Source of the DNA: Enterococcus sp. DIV1094
GTDB lineage: Bacteria; Bacillota; Bacilli; Lactobacillales; Enterococcaceae
Assembly: GCF_017316305.2 (NCBI RefSeq)
Contig: NZ_CP147250.1
Span: 1,936,001-2,000,000 of the forward strand
DNA: 64,000 nucleotides
Direction of reading: 5' to 3'
Part shown: positions 18,600 through 27,793 of the stretch, piece by piece
Layout of the letters: the number at the start of each line of letters is the position of its first letter
Position numbering within the stretch: the first letter of the stretch is position 1
The notes under the pieces: model-generated
Told to the model about the DNA's origin: nothing
What the model saw: the letters and a program-made list of their open reading frames with translations, nothing else
Databases searched by the model: none
Program-made: the position numbers and the translations under genes

Positions 18600-18887
18600 A
18601 TGAAACGTGCATTGAATGTATTCGTTTTATGTTTGTCAATGCTTGCATGTGTAAGTGGTCTGTTTTATATACATATTTATTTAAGTGGAGAAATTGAAGG
18701 TATTCTTTTTGCATTAGGTTTGGGTTTTCCGGGTTTGATTGGTTTTTATTGTTCGACAAAAATAAAAAAGACGAAGTTAAAATGGCTACTGCTAGGGCTG
18801 AATTACCTTTTCGCTACTTACAGTACTGTCTTGATTATCGTAATTTATTGGTTACAAGTCTTCGGGATAGAGTTTTTCAAAAGTTAG
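18600..18887 (+). CDS. Array membrane protein 6 (type A module)
   Basis: 95 residues, three membrane segments. The module core is GFPGLIGFYCSTKIKKTKLK followed by WLLLGLNYLFATY, the best match to genes 1 and 3. The start follows AAGGAGGAGAAAGAAG. The first 20 residues might resemble a signal peptide, but the remaining two membrane segments argue for a membrane protein. Function unknown. Confidence 0.73.
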   Translation: MKRALNVFVLCLSMLACVSGLFYIHIYLSGEIEGILFALGLGFPGLIGFYCSTKIKKTKLKWLLLGLNYLFATYSTVLIIVIYWLQVFGIEFFKS

Positions 18888-18980
18888 TACATTTTATTTT
18901 ATGTATCAATTGAACAATTTAAAAATTAATAGAAATTTTATCTGATTGTGAGTGGATTTAAGAAAGAAGGAGTGAGTGGA

Positions 18981-19604
18981 ATGATTGTAAAAAAAAGTAT
19001 GCCGAATAAATACATTTCGTTCTATCTATTGGCGCTTTGTTTTCTATTAGGAAGTTTAGTTTTTGTTTTTAAATTTTATTGGTTATTTGCAACAGTCCAA
19101 TATTCTTGGTGGATCATCAGTGGAATCAGTTTGTTTTACTCAACTAGAATCCCCTCAGCATTCTTAAAAAGGGGGCTCATTGGGATTCATCTTGTTTTGA
19201 TGTATGGTATTGTACTAGGTACTTTATTAGGTTTTGCCAGTTTTGGTAATGTGGAGTATTTATTGTTTCCTATTGCGTACGTATTGATTGTGGGGGCACT
19301 TCATGAGTTAGAGAAGAAGAAAGTGTTCTTTATCATGGGCTTGATCATCCCGATGTCTATTTCTACACTCGCATTTATTTATGCTCATTATTTGATTATT
19401 TTTCGAAGTCATTCCTTCGAGAGTTATTATTTGATTCCTTTACTTCTGTTGATGGTGATCTCTGGGTTGATTGGACTATACGCTGCAACAAAACTGGAAA
19501 CTAGCCGGCGAAAGTTTTACTTATTGTTTATCAACTATTTGTTCTCTACATATTTCAATGTTGTGTTACTGCTTTTGTTTTTGGTGAATGTAGTAAGAAA
19601 CTGA
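18981..19604 (+). CDS. Array membrane protein 7, natural B-A fusion
   Basis: 207 residues with six or seven membrane segments. The first half ends in GISLFYSTRIPSAFLKRGLI followed by a YGI ending and matches type B. The second half has LIGLYAATKLETSRRKFYLL followed by INYLFSTY and matches type A. The protein therefore looks like one B and one A module joined, and it suggests that A and B products act as partners. The ATG at 18981 follows AAGGAG by 8 bases; an earlier GTG at 18948 lacks such a site. It closes the array. Confidence 0.72.
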   Translation: MIVKKSMPNKYISFYLLALCFLLGSLVFVFKFYWLFATVQYSWWIISGISLFYSTRIPSAFLKRGLIGIHLVLMYGIVLGTLLGFASFGNVEYLLFPIAYVLIVGALHELEKKKVFFIMGLIIPMSISTLAFIYAHYLIIFRSHSFESYYLIPLLLLMVISGLIGLYAATKLETSRRKFYLLFINYLFSTYFNVVLLLLFLVNVVRN

Positions 19605-19703
19605 ATCATGAATAAAACTCATCTCATAGCAAAGTTTTGGTATCTGAAAAGCATGGAATGGACCAACTAAAAAACGTCGCTTTTTTAAATTGATTATTTA
19701 GGG

Positions 19704-19732
19704 GTGAAATTTTCAGAAAGATGACGTATAAT
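19704..19732 (+). promoter_or_regulatory. Promoter of mnmA
   Basis: TATAAT at 19727-19732 with GTGAAA at 19704-19709, 17 bases apart. The -35 box is weak, the -10 perfect. It gives mnmA its own promoter, apart from the membrane protein array. Confidence 0.55.
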
Positions 19733-19788
19733 GTAAAATACTGAAAAGTTGCGACCTTCAACTCGTAGATGTTTCAGAATCTAATTGA

Positions 19789-20925
<1,137 letters not shown>

Positions 20926-20983
20926 AATAAAAGTCTGAGGTATTTGTTTTCTCACGCCTTATAAAATTGAATAAACGGTGTTC

Positions 20984-21079
20984 CAGAAGTAGCTCCTTCG
21001 GAAATAAGCCAGCCAGTCCAAAAATTTGAAGAACAATTTTCGGACTGGCTGGCTTATTTCTCGGAGCTGGACACTTCTG
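20984..21079. repeat. Near-perfect 96-base palindrome
   Basis: CAGAAGT at 20984-20990 pairs with ACTTCTG at 21073-21079. The inner 19-base arms at 21001-21019 and 21042-21060 (GAAATAAGCCAGC... and its complement) are exact, and AAATT/AATTT closes the loop. It lies between the convergent mnmA and MFS genes and could terminate both, but it lacks a T run. Its length suggests a repeat element or a very stable RNA hairpin. Confidence 0.75.
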
Positions 21080-21088
21080 TCACAACCT

Positions 21089-22354
21089 CTATTTATGTGT
21101 AGTCAATTGTGCCACTGATGAATCCTCTTCCCGCTCATGAATCTCCTTCGTATTATGGCGAACAAGCACAAAGTTTGCAAGAACAAGTAAGGATGTGGAT
21201 AAGAAGACACCACGATAGCCGAACATGCTTGAAACACTTGAACCAATCAACGGACCAACGACATTTCCTGTTGCTTGGAAGGATTGATTGTAACTAAAGA
21301 TTCTTCCGGCAGCTTGTGCGGGAGAGTATTTAGTGATCAAGGCTTGCACCGCTGGAAGGAGGCAAGCGTCGGAGATTCCGATCAAAAATCGTAGTCCTGC
21401 AAGTTGCCATACATTCGTTACGAAAGCCATTGGGATGTAAACGATCAAGGCAAAGCCTAAACCGATCGCTAAGATTCGTTCACTACCGATCTTATCACCT
21501 AAACGTCCGAAGCGAGGAGCGGCAATCAGTGTGGCAATCCCGGGAATAGAAGCAATGATCCCGCTGATCAACGTGACGTTGCCGTGTCCATGTAACAATT
21601 GACGGATATATAAACTAATGATCGGACTGATCGAATTGTTTGATGCTTGGATGATCATTGTCGTAATAAACATACCGATGACGACATGTGGATATTTCAG
21701 GTCACGGAAAATTTGTTTAGCAGAAACCAATTCACTTTTTTCTACGGGGACAAATTTTTCATGGACGAAAAATAAGCTGAGCAAGAAAACGAAGAACAAG
21801 ATCGTCCCAGTGATAAAGAAGGTTGGACGATACCCAAAGGCAGAAGCAGAAAGTCCACCGAGTAGAGGACCAAGTAATGTTCCGGTCACAGAGCCAGTAG
21901 CCAAAGTGCCAAGTACTTGTCCACTTTTTTCTCTTGGGGTACCAGTGGCGACTAAAGCTGTTGCATTACTGATATAACCGGAAAAAATGCCTTGTAATAG
22001 TCGTAAAGCGACTAATTGATACACGCTTGTTACTAAACCCATCAAGGAAATCACTACCGCCATTCCTAAAGAGGCACGCAACAACATCAACTTCCGCCCT
22101 TTTTGATCGGCAAGGCGTCCCCACCATGGAGAAATCAAGGTAGTAACAAGGAAAGTGGAGGAGAAGGTCAATCCACTCCAGAAATTCAATTGTGCTGTAC
22201 TGTAATTACCTAACGTATCTATGTAAAGTGACATAAAAGGCATCACTAGACTGAAACCTATTCCGGCCATAAATGTACCAAACCACAAAACCACTAGATT
22301 TTTTTCCCAAGGTTCTCTTTTTCTAAATACAGAATCCTTTAATCTTGAAACCAC
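21089..22354 (-). CDS. MFS multidrug exporter (DHA1, PmrA/Lde type)
   Basis: 421 residues with about 12 membrane segments and the DHA1 motif GRLADQKGRKLMLL between helices 2 and 3, repeated weakly as GRLGDKIGSERIL in the second half. The family (PmrA of S. pneumoniae, Lde of Listeria) exports fluoroquinolones and dyes. I place the start at the GTG 22354, which follows GAAGG by 7 bases. The upstream ATG at 22393 is only 3 bases past the -10 box and cannot be used. Expression should be controlled by the divergent TetR gene. Confidence 0.83.
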   Translation of the reverse strand: MVSRLKDSVFRKREPWEKNLVVLWFGTFMAGIGFSLVMPFMSLYIDTLGNYSTAQLNFWSGLTFSSTFLVTTLISPWWGRLADQKGRKLMLLRASLGMAVVISLMGLVTSVYQLVALRLLQGIFSGYISNATALVATGTPREKSGQVLGTLATGSVTGTLLGPLLGGLSASAFGYRPTFFITGTILFFVFLLSLFFVHEKFVPVEKSELVSAKQIFRDLKYPHVVIGMFITTMIIQASNNSISPIISLYIRQLLHGHGNVTLISGIIASIPGIATLIAAPRFGRLGDKIGSERILAIGLGFALIVYIPMAFVTNVWQLAGLRFLIGISDACLLPAVQALITKYSPAQAAGRIFSYNQSFQATGNVVGPLIGSSVSSMFGYRGVFLSTSLLVLANFVLVRHNTKEIHEREEDSSVAQLTTHK

Positions 22355-22395
22355 AGTAAAGCCTTCTTTCTGAAAATTTTCATCTACAATCATTT

Positions 22396-22424
22396 ATTAT
22401 AAACTACAATGTGTAGTTTATCAA
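22396..22424 (-). promoter_or_regulatory. Promoter of the MFS gene with embedded TetR operator
   Basis: On the minus strand, TTGATA (22424-22419) and TATAAT (22401-22396) are exactly 17 bases apart. The spacer is filled by a perfect inverted repeat, ATAAACTACA at 22399-22408 and TGTAGTTTAT at 22412-22421, with three bases between. A repressor bound there would block RNA polymerase. The TetR gene next door is the obvious candidate. A looser TAAACT/AGTTTA pair at about 22458-22480, before tetR, may be a second site. Confidence 0.8.
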
Positions 22425-22500
22425 GAAGAAGTCTTTTTTCTCTTCGTCTTTCGTGGTAAACTGAATAAGATTGAGTTTATTCCATAAGAGGGGAAATTAG

Positions 22501-23067
22501 ATGAAAAAACGAACGCTGTCACAAGAAAAAATCATCGACTGCTTTCGAGAATTAGCAGAAGAGATGGCTGTACAGCAAATCACTTTTCAACATTTAGCTA
22601 AAGCATTGAATATCAAATCACCTTCGCTTTATAATCACTTCAAAAATATTCGGGAAGTAAAGACGGCGTTGACTGCGAAACTTTTAACGGAGCTGAATGA
22701 TCAATTGCGCCGAGTGTTGGTAGGGAAAAGTAAGGGAGAAGCAATACAAGCGTATGCGCAAACCTATCAGTCTTTTGCATTTGAAAATCAGGCAGTCTAT
22801 GAACTTCTGATCAGTGTGCCACATACCAATGAAGAAATTTTATTAGAAGGAATACATGAAACGAACCAAATCATTTTACAAATATTTGACGCTTTTTCCT
22901 TGTCAAAAGAAGAAAAAGTCCACCGTAGTCGAGAATTACGAAGCATGATCCATGGTTATCTTTCGTTGCGTTTCTTAGGATACTTTACCAATGAACCAAA
23001 TGTTTCTCCAGAAGCAAGTTATGTCTGGATGATCGACGACTTTATAGCAACTTTACCAATAAAATAA
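22501..23067 (+). CDS. TetR-family transcriptional repressor
   Basis: 188 residues. The N-terminal helix-turn-helix is visible as ITFQHLAKALNIKSPSLYNHFKNI (residues about 22-45), the classical TetR_N pattern ending in LYNHF. The C-terminal ligand domain contains YQSFAFENQAVYELL, typical of the WHG/TetR_C_33 group. It lies divergently from the MFS exporter with a strong operator between them, so it most likely represses that pump and perhaps itself. The inducer is unknown. Confidence 0.85.
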   Translation: MKKRTLSQEKIIDCFRELAEEMAVQQITFQHLAKALNIKSPSLYNHFKNIREVKTALTAKLLTELNDQLRRVLVGKSKGEAIQAYAQTYQSFAFENQAVYELLISVPHTNEEILLEGIHETNQIILQIFDAFSLSKEEKVHRSRELRSMIHGYLSLRFLGYFTNEPNVSPEASYVWMIDDFIATLPIK

Positions 23068-23191
23068 AAGGCATCATTTAAATTAATTTTCTGAACATTC
23101 ATAAAATGCCCCTTTTAAGCAAAATTTCTTGCAACTTTCTTGGAAAGTGACTAATATGTTTTTAAGATGACCTGAGAAAAGGAGCGCACGT

Positions 23192-23569
23192 ATGTATCAA
23201 GTAATTACAATGTTCGGTGATAATGAGCCTTGGTGGTTCTTTGAAAATTGGCAAGAAGATATTCAAGTGGAGGAATCTTTTGCCTCTTTTGAAGAAGCAC
23301 AACAAAGTTATGAAGAAAAATGGCTAGCCATTAAAAACAATTATGAGTATATCCATGCCAAAACCAATTTTCTAAGTGCTTTTTGGAATGATGGGGATGA
23401 GCGCTGGTGTGAGGAATGTGATGATGACTTGCAGCAATATAAAGGACTTGCTCTGCTGAAGGATTATCAGCCGATCACCATGGAAAGCAGAAAGGATTTT
23501 TATGAAACAACTAATTCTAGCGGAAAAGCCAAGCGTTGCGAAAGACCTAAGCAAGGTGCTGGGTGCTAA
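23192..23569 (+). CDS. DUF1033 family protein
   Basis: 125 residues, acidic and rich in Trp and Phe. The start MYQVITMFGDNEPWWFFENW is typical of DUF1033, a Firmicutes family of unknown role. The last 68 bases overlap the start of topB in another frame; the family-like part ends near residue 105. The start follows AAAGGAG. Nothing suggests a specific function. Confidence 0.72.
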   Translation: MYQVITMFGDNEPWWFFENWQEDIQVEESFASFEEAQQSYEEKWLAIKNNYEYIHAKTNFLSAFWNDGDERWCEECDDDLQQYKGLALLKDYQPITMESRKDFYETTNSSGKAKRCERPKQGAGC

Positions 23570-25577
23570 TCAAAAACACAAAAATTATTACGAAGGACCC
23601 AAGGTGATCGTGACTTGGGCCCTTGGTCATTTATTAGGTCTAAAGATGCCAGAGGATCTAAACAAAGAATGGCAAAGCTGGCAAATGGAAACTTTGCCGA
23701 TGATTCCTAAAAAGTTAGGTATCAAGCCATTACCAAAAACAGGGCATCAATTGAAAGCAATCAAACAGTTAGCTAGTCGTAAGGATGTCTCAGAGGCCGT
23801 GATCGCTACAGATGCCGGACGTGAGGGCGAACTTGTTGCTCGCTGGATCTTAGAATATGTTCACTTCAATAAGCCAGTGAAACGTTTATGGATCTCTTCT
23901 CAAACGGACAAAGCGATCAAGACAGGATTCAACCAATTGAAACCAGCTAAAAGTTATGACGCACTCTATGAGTCTGCTTTAGCTAGAGCGAAAGCGGACT
24001 GGTTAGTCGGCTTGAATGTGACACGTGCGCTAACTGTGAAATACCAAGACAATTTATCAGCGGGTCGGGTGCAAACCCCAACCTTAGCTTTAGTGCGTAA
24101 TCAGGAAAAGAAAATCGAATCGTTCCGACCACAAACGTATTTTACGATTTCATTGACAGTCGGCAAGGAACAAGCAAAAATGGTCCAAAAAAATCAGTTT
24201 GCTTTGAAATCCCACGAAGAAGCCCAAGCATTTGTTAAAACACTGAGTCAAAGTAAGGGAACAGTGGTGAGTATTGAAGAAAAAACTAAGACAGAAAAAG
24301 CACCGTTGCCGTATGATTTGACGGAGATCCAACGAGAAGCGAATCAGCGCTATGGCTATTCAGCAAAGAAAACGTTAGGTCTCGTTCAAAGTTTATATGA
24401 AACGCATAAGATCGTGACGTATCCACGAACTGATAGTAAATATTTGACGAATGACATGAAAAGCACGATGAAAGAACGCCTTCAAGCTATCAGTGATTTT
24501 GCGCCAGAAGTCAAAACTTATTTAAAAAATGGGGCAGTCGTTCGCCAAACAAGCGTGTTCCAAGACAATAAAGTAACGGATCACCATGCTTTGTTACCGA
24601 CGGAAAATCGTCCACGCTATGAAAAATTAAGCAATGAAGAACAAAAGATTTATCAAATGATCGTGACACGATTCTTAGGCTTGTTTGCAGAGCCACATAA
24701 AATCAGCCAAACGAAAATCACCGTTGTATTTGGGAACGAACAATTTGTTTTCCGCCAAAATCGTGTGTTGGAAGCAGGCTGGAAAAACACGGAGGAAAGT
24801 CATGTAGATTCTTTCGATTGGAAGAAAGACATGCGCATCCAACCTGACTTTACGATCAAGAAAGAATTGTCGGCACCGCCGAAACCTTTGACGGAAGCCA
24901 GTCTGTTAGGGTTGATGGAAAAACACAGTTTAGGAACACCGGCGACTCGTGCGGAGATCATTGAAAAGCTGATCAAATCCGAACTGATGGAACGCACACC
25001 GCAAGGCTTGCAAGTCTCACCAAAAGGCAAGCAATTGTTAGAGTTGGTCAATCCATCGCTTGTGACACCTGATTTAACGGAAAGCTGGGAAAAAGATTTA
25101 GAAGCGATCGCTCTTGGGAAAAAACAAGCGAATGTCTTTTTGCAATCGATCGAGAAGGAAACGAAGCGACTTGTTCAAGAAATCAAAACAAGCAAGCAAC
25201 AGTATCAAGATTTTTCGATTACGCAAAAGAAATGTCTAGATTGTGGCTCGAATCTGCGTGAGAAGAACACAAAAGATGGAAAAATCTATGTTTGTACGAA
25301 TCAAGATTGTAACTATCGCCGTCGCAAAGATCCGAAAGTCTCCAATCATCGTTGCCCGCAATGTCATCGCAAAATGGAAATCATTGAAGGCAAGAATGGG
25401 GCTTACTTCCGTTGTAAATTTGATGGGACGACAGAGAAAATGCTAGGGAAAAAAGAGCAGAAGAAAAAAATGACGAAACATGAAGAACGTCGCTTGATGA
25501 AGAAATATTCTCAAGCAGAAGAACCGGAAGAAAGCCCATTAGCTGCTGCCTTGAAAGCTGCAATGAAAGAGAATTAA
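23502..25577 (+). CDS. topB: DNA topoisomerase III
   Basis: 691 residues. The N-terminal TOPRIM domain starts MKQLILAEKPSVAKDLSKVL and includes ATDAGREGELVARWI. The catalytic tyrosine is Tyr307 in VTYPRTDSKYL. The C-terminus carries two four-cysteine zinc ribbons (CLDCG...CTNQDC and CPQC...C) and a Lys-rich tail. It is a type IA enzyme that decatenates DNA. The start lies within the end of the DUF1033 gene, so the two are probably coupled. Confidence 0.93.
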   Translation: MKQLILAEKPSVAKDLSKVLGANQKHKNYYEGPKVIVTWALGHLLGLKMPEDLNKEWQSWQMETLPMIPKKLGIKPLPKTGHQLKAIKQLASRKDVSEAVIATDAGREGELVARWILEYVHFNKPVKRLWISSQTDKAIKTGFNQLKPAKSYDALYESALARAKADWLVGLNVTRALTVKYQDNLSAGRVQTPTLALVRNQEKKIESFRPQTYFTISLTVGKEQAKMVQKNQFALKSHEEAQAFVKTLSQSKGTVVSIEEKTKTEKAPLPYDLTEIQREANQRYGYSAKKTLGLVQSLYETHKIVTYPRTDSKYLTNDMKSTMKERLQAISDFAPEVKTYLKNGAVVRQTSVFQDNKVTDHHALLPTENRPRYEKLSNEEQKIYQMIVTRFLGLFAEPHKISQTKITVVFGNEQFVFRQNRVLEAGWKNTEESHVDSFDWKKDMRIQPDFTIKKELSAPPKPLTEASLLGLMEKHSLGTPATRAEIIEKLIKSELMERTPQGLQVSPKGKQLLELVNPSLVTPDLTESWEKDLEAIALGKKQANVFLQSIEKETKRLVQEIKTSKQQYQDFSITQKKCLDCGSNLREKNTKDGKIYVCTNQDCNYRRRKDPKVSNHRCPQCHRKMEIIEGKNGAYFRCKFDGTTEKMLGKKEQKKKMTKHEERRLMKKYSQAEEPEESPLAAALKAAMKEN

Positions 25578-25578
25578 G

Positions 25579-26064
25579 CTACAAGACTTCATACCATGGC
25601 AGATGATTCAGATGAGCGAGTAATCGTTCAAAATCTGCAAAGGGAAAAATGACAGTACTCGTATTGCTGTTTGGATGAAAGCCGACGGTATCTTTGCGGT
25701 CGATTGAGGAATCAATGACGACTTGGACCTCGTTTTCTAAATCGTTGACTAAGGCAAACGGATTGACGGTACCTGGTGGAACATGTAATAGACGTTTCAC
25801 TTGTTCTTCTGAAACAAATGATAATCGTTTTTCTTTCAACTGTTCTGCCAACAACTTTAAATCGGCTTGTTTTTCATCAGGCAAGACGACGAAATAAATT
25901 TGTTTGCCTTTCTTTGACTTGATTAAGAGATTTTTGACTTGTGGTCCTGGCAAAGAGAACGTGAGATTTTTGACGGAAGTGATTGCCGGATGGCTCACTT
26001 CTTGGTAATTGATTGCTAATCGATCAAGTAGATCATAAGCTTCTTGTTTCGTGGCATCAGACAT
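25579..26064 (-). CDS. YbaK/ProX-type aminoacyl-tRNA deacylase
   Basis: 161 residues. The domain shows YQEVSHPAITSVKN, KNLLIKSKKGKQIYFVVLPDEKQADLK and VPPGTVNPFALVND. These are features of the prolyl-tRNA editing family, which hydrolyses mischarged Ala- or Cys-tRNA(Pro) as a free-standing enzyme. The ATG at 26064 follows GGAGG by 10 bases; the ATG at 26085 has no such site. It is convergent with topB, with a single base between the stop codons, so there is no room for a normal terminator. Confidence 0.85.
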   Translation of the reverse strand: MSDATKQEAYDLLDRLAINYQEVSHPAITSVKNLTFSLPGPQVKNLLIKSKKGKQIYFVVLPDEKQADLKLLAEQLKEKRLSFVSEEQVKRLLHVPPGTVNPFALVNDLENEVQVVIDSSIDRKDTVGFHPNSNTSTVIFPFADFERLLAHLNHLPWYEVL

Positions 26065-26112
26065 AAAAAACAAACCTCCATTCATTTTTTATTTATTTTA
26101 GCACAAAAAAGA

Positions 26113-26141
26113 TTGACAAATAAAAATGAATCAGGTAAATT
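26113..26141 (+). promoter_or_regulatory. Promoter of the T-box leader
   Basis: A perfect TTGACA (26113-26118), 17-base spacer and TAAATT (26136-26141). It starts the leader that controls the ABC transporter operon. Confidence 0.75.
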
Positions 26142-26147
26142 ACTCAT

Positions 26148-26411
26148 TAAGTTAAATAAAAGACATCGAAAAGAAGAGTAGCGATTAAGTGTTTGAAGAG
26201 AGTCTCTGGTTGGTGAGAAGAGACAATAACTGATTGTGAAACACATCTTGGAGTCGATTTTCTGAACAACCAGTAAGGAAATCCGGGAAGCCCGTTATAG
26301 CTGCGGTCGTTGTTAGACGACCAGATAAGGTTAGTTTTGCGAAAAACTAATAAAAAAAGGTGGAACCACGTATTTTACGTCCTTTGATCTTCGGATCAAA
26401 GGACTTTTTTT
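26148..26411 (+). promoter_or_regulatory. T-box riboswitch, probably tRNA-His responsive
   Basis: The conserved T-box bulge GGTGGAACCACG is at 26359-26370. The terminator stem GTCCTTTGATC / GATCAAAGGAC spans 26379-26404, followed by seven T. Stem I contains GTGTTTG paired with TGAAACAC, and the specifier region reads CAC-A-TC-TTGGAG with CAC at 26242-26244, a histidine codon. Uncharged tRNA-His would stabilise the antiterminator and turn on the ABC importer. This agrees with the His-type T-boxes known before hisXYZ-type transporters in Lactobacillales. Reading ATC (Ile) is the alternative. Confidence 0.85.
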
Positions 26412-26477
26412 GTTTTTCATGTGGTTGGAAGGGACAGCTAACAATGTACCCCTTTAAAGAAAAGAGGAGGAAGAAAA

Positions 26478-27119
26478 ATGAATGATTTATTAGAAGTGAT
26501 GCCACAGTTGTTAGTAGGGGCGCTGACAACCTTAAAATTATTTGCCTTTACCTTGATTGGTTCTTTGCCGTTAGGAATTATTTTAGCTTTAGGATTGTCG
26601 TTGCATTTTAAACCGATACGTTATTTCTTACAGACGTATGTCTGGATCATGCGAGGAACACCGCTATTATTACAATTGATTTTCGTATTTTATGGCTTAC
26701 CAACGATTGGGATCGTATTTGACCGCTTCGAAGCTGCCTTGATCGCATTCATTTTAAATTATGCTGCATACTTTGCAGAGATTTTCCGTGGCGGTATCCA
26801 GTCAATTCCTAAAGGGCAATATGAAGCAGCGCAAGTGTTACAGTTGAGTCCTTTCCAAACAGTGACAAGAATCATTATTCCGCAAGTAACAAAAATCGTT
26901 TTACCTTCTGTAGGGAATGAAGTCATCAATCTAGTGAAAGATTCTTCTTTGATTTATATCTTAGGTCTAGGAGATGTGATGCGCGCAGGGAAGATTGCGA
27001 TGGAACGAGATGCTAGCTTGCTTCCACTACTTGGTGTTGCGTTGATCTACCTAGCATTGACAGGGATTTTGACGATCGTGTTGAAACAAATTGAAGAAAA
27101 ATTAAATTATTACCGCTAA
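26478..27119 (+). CDS. Amino acid ABC transporter permease (histidine type)
   Basis: 213 residues with five membrane segments and the HisM/GlnP family cytoplasmic loop EIFRGGIQSIPKGQYEAAQVLQLSP. It forms the membrane channel of a polar amino acid importer. It is the first gene after the T-box leader and precedes the ATPase gene by 20 bases. From the His specifier the substrate is inferred to be histidine. Confidence 0.88.
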   Translation: MNDLLEVMPQLLVGALTTLKLFAFTLIGSLPLGIILALGLSLHFKPIRYFLQTYVWIMRGTPLLLQLIFVFYGLPTIGIVFDRFEAALIAFILNYAAYFAEIFRGGIQSIPKGQYEAAQVLQLSPFQTVTRIIIPQVTKIVLPSVGNEVINLVKDSSLIYILGLGDVMRAGKIAMERDASLLPLLGVALIYLALTGILTIVLKQIEEKLNYYR

Positions 27120-27139
27120 GAATCGAGGAGGGAACAGCG

Positions 27140-27775
27140 ATGATTGAATTAAAAAATATTAGTAAATCATTTGGTGACAAACAAGTGATCAAAGATTTTA
27201 ACTTAGTAATCCCAGAAGGACAAACATTGGCGATCGGCGGACCGTCTGGTGGCGGAAAAACAACGATGCTACGTATTTTAGCTGGATTGGAAAAAGCAGA
27301 CAGTGGCGAGTTTTTCCTTGATGGCTCAAAATTCGACCCATTTGAATTGAAAACAGAAGAACAAGTTATAGGAGTCGTGTTTCAAGATTTTCAGCTTTTC
27401 CCACACTTGAGTATTTTTGACAATATTACTTTGGCGCCTAAAATGGTGTTGAAACAAAGCAAAGAAGAATACACGAAAAAAGCAGAAGAGTTAGCTGATT
27501 CCTTAGGTATTCGTGATTTATTGGGAAATTATCCTTATCAGTTATCTGGGGGACAAAAACAACGGGTGGCAATTGCCCGTGCGTTGGCAATGAACCCGCG
27601 AGTATTAGCGTATGATGAACCAACGAGTGCGTTAGATCCAGAGTTACGTCAACAAGTAGAAAAATTGATTCTTACATTAAAAGAAGAAGGTGTGACACAA
27701 ATCATCGTGACCCATGATTTAGTATTTGCTGAAAATGTTGGGGATCAATTGATCAAAGTTGTACCAAGTAAGTAA
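27140..27775 (+). CDS. Amino acid ABC transporter ATP-binding protein
   Basis: 211 residues with Walker A GPSGGGKTT, Q-loop VFQDFQLFPHLS, signature LSGGQKQRVAIARAL, Walker B VLAYDEPTSALD and switch His in IVTHD. It energises the importer encoded with it. The protein is about 30 residues shorter than the usual GlnQ/HisP ATPases (around 240), ending soon after the H-loop region, but every catalytic motif is present. Confidence 0.92.
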   Translation: MIELKNISKSFGDKQVIKDFNLVIPEGQTLAIGGPSGGGKTTMLRILAGLEKADSGEFFLDGSKFDPFELKTEEQVIGVVFQDFQLFPHLSIFDNITLAPKMVLKQSKEEYTKKAEELADSLGIRDLLGNYPYQLSGGQKQRVAIARALAMNPRVLAYDEPTSALDPELRQQVEKLILTLKEEGVTQIIVTHDLVFAENVGDQLIKVVPSK

Positions 27776-27793
27776 GAAAGCGGTGGGGAGAAA

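Noticed and set aside
17055..19604. Holin, bacteriocin or ABC-immunity genes as an explanation of the small membrane proteins
   Set aside because: No double-glycine leader, lysin, transporter or phage genes are nearby, and the paralogous two-type arrangement is not known to me in those systems.
22355..22393. ATG 22393 as start of the MFS exporter
   Set aside because: It lies 3 bases after the -10 box and has no ribosome site. The GTG at 22354 has one at the proper distance.
26242..26247. Isoleucine (ATC) as T-box specifier
   Set aside because: In T-box leaders the specifier is normally followed by a purine before the lower stem. CAC-A fits this, and His T-boxes are known for this type of importer.
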